Source: Verrucomicrobiota bacterium
GTDB taxonomy: Bacteria > Verrucomicrobiota > Verrucomicrobiia > Verrucomicrobiales > DEV007
Reading direction: 5' to 3'
Length of the DNA: 8,223 nt
NCBI GenBank assembly: GCA_027618625.1
Contig: JAQCER010000103.1
Coordinates: 1 to 8,223 of the forward strand
The position numbers and the translations under genes are program-made. This document shows positions 5,031-8,223 of the stretch, piece by piece. The notes below the pieces were generated by a model. It had not been told where the DNA came from and did not search any database. It worked only from the letters and a program-made list of their open reading frames with translations. The number at the start of each line of letters is the position of its first letter. Within the stretch, counting starts at the first letter, position 1.

Positions 5031-7533
5031 TTTTACTCCAAGAGCTCAGCAAGTTCTCGCCTTGGCGAGAAAGGAAGCCGACCGCTTCAATCACAATTAC
5101 GTGGGGACTGAGCATTTGCTTCTGGGTCTCATCAAGCTCGGTCAGGGCGTGGCGGTCAATGTTCTCCAGAAGATGGGACTCGACCTCGGCACCGTCCGCC
5201 AGGAGGTTGAGAACCACGTTGGTCAAGGCCCCGAAACCAAGATGGTGGGCAACATTCCTTACACCCCACGGGTGAAGAAGGTGCTTGCCCTCGCCGGCCG
5301 GGAAGCCAAGGCGCTCAACCATTCTTACGTGGGCACGGAGCACATCCTGCTCGGCGTCCTCCGTGAAGGCGAAGGTGTTGCAGCCCGGGTCTTGAAGAGC
5401 CTGGATGTCGACATCGACAAGACCCGCAACGAGATTCTCAAAGAACTCGATCCCAATTTCACACCGTCAGAAACTGAGGAGGAGGACCTTCAGGATTCTG
5501 GGGGAAGCGGCGGAAGGAAGGAGGCCAAGACTCCGGCGCTTCGTGCGTTTGGCCGTGACCTTACCGAGATGGCTCAAAAGGGAGACCTCGATCCGGTGAT
5601 TGGCAGGGCTGACGAAATCGAACGCGTGATCCAGATCTTGTGCCGTCGAACCAAGAATAACCCGGTGCTCATCGGTGAGGCCGGTGTGGGTAAAACCGCG
5701 ATTGTTGAGGGGCTTGCTCAGGAAATCATTTCCGGAAATGTACCAGAACTCCTTCGCGAGAAGAAGGTAATCACGCTCGATCTTGCATTGATGGTCGCGG
5801 GTACCAAGTACCGTGGTCAGTTTGAAGAGCGAATCAAAGCGGTGATGGACGAGATCCGCCGAGCGCAGAACGTTATCTTATTTATCGATGAGCTTCACAC
5901 GATTGTTGGTGCAGGCTCCGCCGAGGGGGCAATGGACGCTTCCAACATCATCAAGCCAGCCTTAAGCCGAGGAGAGTTACAATGTGTTGGAGCCACGACG
6001 CTCAACGAATACCGCAAATACATCGAGAAAGATGCAGCGCTTGAAAGGCGCTTCCAGACTGTGAAAGTCGAGGAGCCTAATGTCGAAGATGCCATCGAGA
6101 TTTTGAAAGGTGTCCGTCCGAAGTACGAGATGCACCATAAGGCGAACATTACCGATGGTGCTATCGAACAGGCAGTAAAGCTTTCTGAGCGCTATCTGAC
6201 CGGAAGATTTCTTCCCGATAAAGCGATCGATTTGATGGATGAGGCCGGAGCTCGTGCTCGGATCGGGGCGATGACGCGACCGCTGGAGTTCAAGGAATCT
6301 GAGGCTGAGATTGAAGGTATCCGCATTGAGAAGGAACAGGCCATCAAAGACCAGGACTTCGAAAAAGCTGCCAAGCTGCGCGACAGTGAGAAGCAGGCGA
6401 AGAAGAATCTGGAGGTCATGATCGAGGAGTGGCGCAGGGAGAACGAAGAGCACCGCGTCGATGTGACGGAGGACGAAATCATGGCCGTGGTGTCGAAGTG
6501 GACGGGAGTTCCGCTGCAACGCATGGAGCAGAAGGAGACCAAGAAGCTCCTTCGTATGGAGGAAGAGCTGCGAACTCGGGTGATCGGCCAGGATGAAGCA
6601 GTCGTCGCCATTAGCAAGGCTCTACGTCGTTCGCGTGCAGACCTCAAGGATCCACGGCGTCCGATCGGTTCGTTTATTTTCCTTGGCCCAACGGGTGTCG
6701 GTAAGACTTATCTCGCTCGGAATCTGGCCGATTTTATGTTTGGGGATGCGGATGCGTTGATCCAGATCGACATGTCTGAGTACATGGAGAAATTCACGTC
6801 CAGTCGCCTCATTGGTTCTCCTCCAGGATACGTTGGCTACGAAGAAGGTGGCCAGTTGTCGGAAGCCGTTCGTCGACGTCCGTATTCCGTGGTTCTGTTC
6901 GATGAGGTCGAGAAGGCCCACCCGGATGTCATGCACCTTCTTTTGCAAATACTCGAAGAGGGAACGGTGACCGACAGCTTCGGCAGAAAGGTGGATTTTC
7001 GTAACACGATCATCATTCTCACATCCAACGTCGGAGCTGAGTTGATCAAAAAGCAGAACACCCTTGGGTTCGGAGCGCCTTCAGGTGGCGACGAGGATTA
7101 CGGAGCGATGCGAGACAAAATTCTTGAGCAGGCAAAGAAAGCATTCAAGCCAGAGTTCCTGAACCGTTTGGCCGATCAGATCGTTTTCCACATGCTGGAC
7201 AAACCGGAGCTGGAGAAAATCGTGGACCTTGAGATCTCTAAAGTGACCAAACGTCTTGCGGTGAAAGAGATTAAGCTTGAGCTGGAAGGGTCAGCAAAAG
7301 ACTTCCTCATCAAGGAAGGTTACGATCCGAGTTACGGTGCCCGTCCAATGCGTCGTGCGGTGGAGAAGAACCTTGAGGATCTACTGGCAGAGCATCTGTT
7401 GCGCGGCGACATCAACCAGGGCGACACAGTTTCTGTGTCCCTTGAAGAAGGTGAGAAAGTCTTAACATTCACCCCTAGTAAAGGTGAGTCCGGGCAGACC
7501 GAGGCCGAAGAGACAGCTTCGAAAGCGGATTAA
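5020..7533 (+). CDS. clpC: ATP-dependent Clp protease ATP-binding subunit ClpC
   Basis: A hexameric AAA+ unfoldase that threads substrates into the ClpP peptidase. The 837 residues match the family's usual 810-850. Order: two Clp-N repeats (about 5-70 and 80-145) with VGTEH in each (E31, E107, matching the phosphoarginine-pocket glutamates E32/E106 of Bacillus ClpC); an acidic/Gly linker (150-168); AAA-1 with Walker A GEAGVGKT 219-226, pore loop [12 protein letters not shown] 261-272, Walker B ILFIDE 286-291 and arginine fingers in LERRF 341-345; a short UVR-containing middle domain (about 425-475, [14 protein letters not shown]); AAA-2 with Walker A GPTGVGKT 556-563, GYVGYEEGG 603-611, Walker B VVLFDE 624-629, the ClpP-docking LGF at 682-684 and sensor-2 GARPMRRAV 773-781. 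The short middle domain excludes ClpB. The start is ATG 5020 or 5023, inside the end of mcsB and without a clear ribosome binding site, so coupled translation is likely. The C-terminal tail is acidic. Confidence 0.98.
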   Translation: MMNNFTPRAQQVLALARKEADRFNHNYVGTEHLLLGLIKLGQGVAVNVLQKMGLDLGTVRQEVENHVGQGPETKMVGNIPYTPRVKKVLALAGREAKALNHSYVGTEHILLGVLREGEGVAARVLKSLDVDIDKTRNEILKELDPNFTPSETEEEDLQDSGGSGGRKEAKTPALRAFGRDLTEMAQKGDLDPVIGRADEIERVIQILCRRTKNNPVLIGEAGVGKTAIVEGLAQEIISGNVPELLREKKVITLDLALMVAGTKYRGQFEERIKAVMDEIRRAQNVILFIDELHTIVGAGSAEGAMDASNIIKPALSRGELQCVGATTLNEYRKYIEKDAALERRFQTVKVEEPNVEDAIEILKGVRPKYEMHHKANITDGAIEQAVKLSERYLTGRFLPDKAIDLMDEAGARARIGAMTRPLEFKESEAEIEGIRIEKEQAIKDQDFEKAAKLRDSEKQAKKNLEVMIEEWRRENEEHRVDVTEDEIMAVVSKWTGVPLQRMEQKETKKLLRMEEELRTRVIGQDEAVVAISKALRRSRADLKDPRRPIGSFIFLGPTGVGKTYLARNLADFMFGDADALIQIDMSEYMEKFTSSRLIGSPPGYVGYEEGGQLSEAVRRRPYSVVLFDEVEKAHPDVMHLLLQILEEGTVTDSFGRKVDFRNTIIILTSNVGAELIKKQNTLGFGAPSGGDEDYGAMRDKILEQAKKAFKPEFLNRLADQIVFHMLDKPELEKIVDLEISKVTKRLAVKEIKLELEGSAKDFLIKEGYDPSYGARPMRRAVEKNLEDLLAEHLLRGDINQGDTVSVSLEEGEKVLTFTPSKGESGQTEAEETASKAD

Positions 7534-7551
7534 GCCATCCACCCACCATCA

Positions 7552-7604
7552 TTCTCGAAAAGGGGTGAGTGACGAAAGTTGCTCGCCCCCTTTTTTGTCG
7601 AGAA
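7552..7604 (+). terminator. Strong intrinsic terminator after clpC, possibly bidirectional
   Basis: AAAAGGGG at 7558-7565 pairs with CCCCTTTT at 7587-7594. The stem continues inward through TGAG/CTCG (one bulged C) and GAC/GTT, and closes on a GAAA tetraloop at 7574-7577. T-run 7591-7596 completes the intrinsic terminator. The outer 7-bp repeat TTCTCGA (7552-7558) and TCGAGAA (7598-7604) extends the dyad beyond the T-run. On the other strand the CCCCTTTT run makes it a plausible terminator for the convergent gene too. Confidence 0.9.
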
Positions 7605-7813
7605 CTCAAGCGGAAGGGGTTTTTCCGGAATGACGGCAGACAGAACCTCCCAACCTCCCGGATTTTTTGCAGCGTCGAGCGCCTCGGAAACGGGTAGAGA
7701 CTGTGGCAGCCACTGCCGCTTTCGGAGGGCGACACTGGAGCCCCGTCAAATCGCCAAATCGATGGATCCCGATCGGTCAGCCAACAGCCAACAGCACTTG
7801 CGAACCAAACGAA
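7605..7813. other. Non-coding gap between convergent clpC and the outer-membrane gene
   Basis: About 210 bp with no credible gene. It contains a small hairpin CGGAA/TTCCG (7611-7629 region), a larger imperfect palindrome at 7682-7728, and a short tandem repeat CAGCCAA-CAGCCAA-CAG at 7778-7794. Both flanking genes end into it, so it needs no promoter and none is evident. Confidence 0.6.
7682..7728. repeat. Imperfect palindrome in the convergent intergenic region
   Basis: CCTCGGAAACGG (7682-7693) is complementary to CCGCTTTCGGAGG (7716-7728) apart from one G-G mismatch and one bulge. A nested hairpin GGCAG-CCA-CTGCC (7705-7717) competes with the inner end of the outer stem. It resembles intergenic palindromic elements in general form, but only one copy is in the window, so a dispersed repeat family cannot be shown. 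Confidence 0.4.
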
Positions 7814-8223
7814 CTAAAAAGTTTTCTCGATACCGAGTTGCCCTTCCACCACGCCTTTGCCAGTGTTCTGGGCTTCGCCACTGGAGCTGTAGCCACCCCT
7901 CAAATAGAGCGTGGTGTCGTCGTTCATGTCGAAATCGATTCCTCCGCCGAGTTCGAATTCAAAGGATCCTTCATCGATGCGATAGTAGCCTCCCGCAACG
8001 GTGTAAGGTTCGAGCTGACCGTAGTCGCCAAACCAGCGAATCTCTGCTCCTTGACGATGGTAGTCGGTATCGATCAATTCTCCATTGCCATCGATCGCGG
8101 CAACCACGGGTGCATCGGTCGGAAATGCCTGATTGTCGTCGAAGCTGGACACGTTGGCGACGTAGGCTACCTCGAACGAGCGTCTCCGGCTGTTCGCCCT
8201 GTCCCATCCGTAAGCTGCTTCAA
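7814..8223 (-). CDS. C-terminal part of an outer-membrane beta-barrel protein, autotransporter-like (partial)
   Basis: The minus-strand frame is open from the window edge (8223) to a TAG at 7814-7816, so about 136 residues of the C-terminus are seen and the start lies outside. A GTG at 8150-8152 opens a shorter frame, but the frame continues upstream without a stop (EAAYGWDRANSRRRSFEVAY), so that GTG is probably internal. Alternating polar and aromatic residues suggest amphipathic strands: GAEIRWFGDYG, EPYTVAGGYYRI, SFEFELGGGIDFDMNDDTTL, YLRGGYSS, VVEGQLGIEKTF. The final residue is Phe, the usual signal recognised by the BAM outer-membrane assembly machinery. The pattern fits the end of an autotransporter-type barrel; a porin or other barrel family is possible. 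The passenger or N-terminal domain is not visible, so function is unknown. Confidence 0.7.
   Translation of the reverse strand, partial: EAAYGWDRANSRRRSFEVAYVANVSSFDDNQAFPTDAPVVAAIDGNGELIDTDYHRQGAEIRWFGDYGQLEPYTVAGGYYRIDEGSFEFELGGGIDFDMNDDTTLYLRGGYSSSGEAQNTGKGVVEGQLGIEKTF

Noticed and set aside
7475..7735. Minus-strand open frame of 86 codons after clpC
   Set aside because: It runs through the clpC terminator hairpin and the 3' end of clpC, and its translation is low in complexity with no domain.
7971..8207. Second minus-strand frame overlapping the outer-membrane gene
   Set aside because: Very Arg-rich translation in a different frame from the beta-barrel sequence; a shadow of that gene.
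1..8223. CRISPR array, tRNA/rRNA gene, insertion sequence or phage attachment site
   Set aside because: No regularly spaced repeats, no tRNA-like cloverleaf or rRNA sequence, no transposase or integrase motifs, and no terminal inverted repeats with target duplication were found by eye on either strand.

Overview
The window looks like a chromosomal segment from a Gram-negative, moderately GC-rich bacterium. A LolD-type lipoprotein-export ATPase and the C-terminal end of an outer-membrane beta-barrel indicate a double membrane. Yet the best-defined operon, mcsA-mcsB-clpC, is the protein-arginine-phosphorylation and Clp protease system best known from Firmicutes. Together with a bacterial AP2-domain protein carrying a histone-H1-like tail, this suggests the Verrucomicrobiota/PVC group, possibly Opitutae-like. 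That placement is inference from gene content; the window has no rRNA or marker gene.

Layout: (1) 1-83 holds the probable tail of an upstream gene and a 12-bp palindrome. (2) 84-581 is a TrmL-type tRNA wobble-base 2'-O-methyltransferase. (3) 582-736 carries a recognisable extended -10 promoter and a leader for (4) 737-1333, a 198-residue protein with two AP2-like domains and a Lys/Ala-rich tail. It is followed by a hairpin terminator near 1388-1415. (5) 1449-2183 encodes an ABC ATPase of the LolD family without its permease partner. (6) 2278-3147 encodes a class IV branched-chain amino acid aminotransferase (IlvE). (7) 3148-3308 is a leader with a perfect 7-bp hairpin and a second, longer inverted repeat that overlaps the likely Shine-Dalgarno sequence of mcsA. 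(8) 3309-7533 is the compact operon mcsA-mcsB-clpC, ending in a strong GAAA-capped terminator at 7552-7604. (9) 7605-7813 is non-coding with an imperfect palindrome. (10) 7814-8223, on the minus strand and convergent with clpC, is the C-terminal part of an outer-membrane beta-barrel protein that runs off the window.

How they work together: McsA (zinc-finger and UVR protein) activates McsB, which phosphorylates arginines on damaged proteins. ClpC binds phosphoarginine through its N-domain and feeds substrates to ClpP. The residues known to matter are visible: the McsB catalytic residues, its RDxxRA allosteric motif, the ClpC N-domain glutamates and the LGF ClpP-docking loop. The usual regulator gene ctsR is absent from the window and no full CtsR box or CIRCE element is seen, so control must differ from Bacillus. 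The other genes (tRNA modification, lipoprotein export, amino acid metabolism) look like ordinary housekeeping neighbours. Apart from the AP2-H1 protein and the structured mcsA leader, I see no clear sign of an undescribed system.
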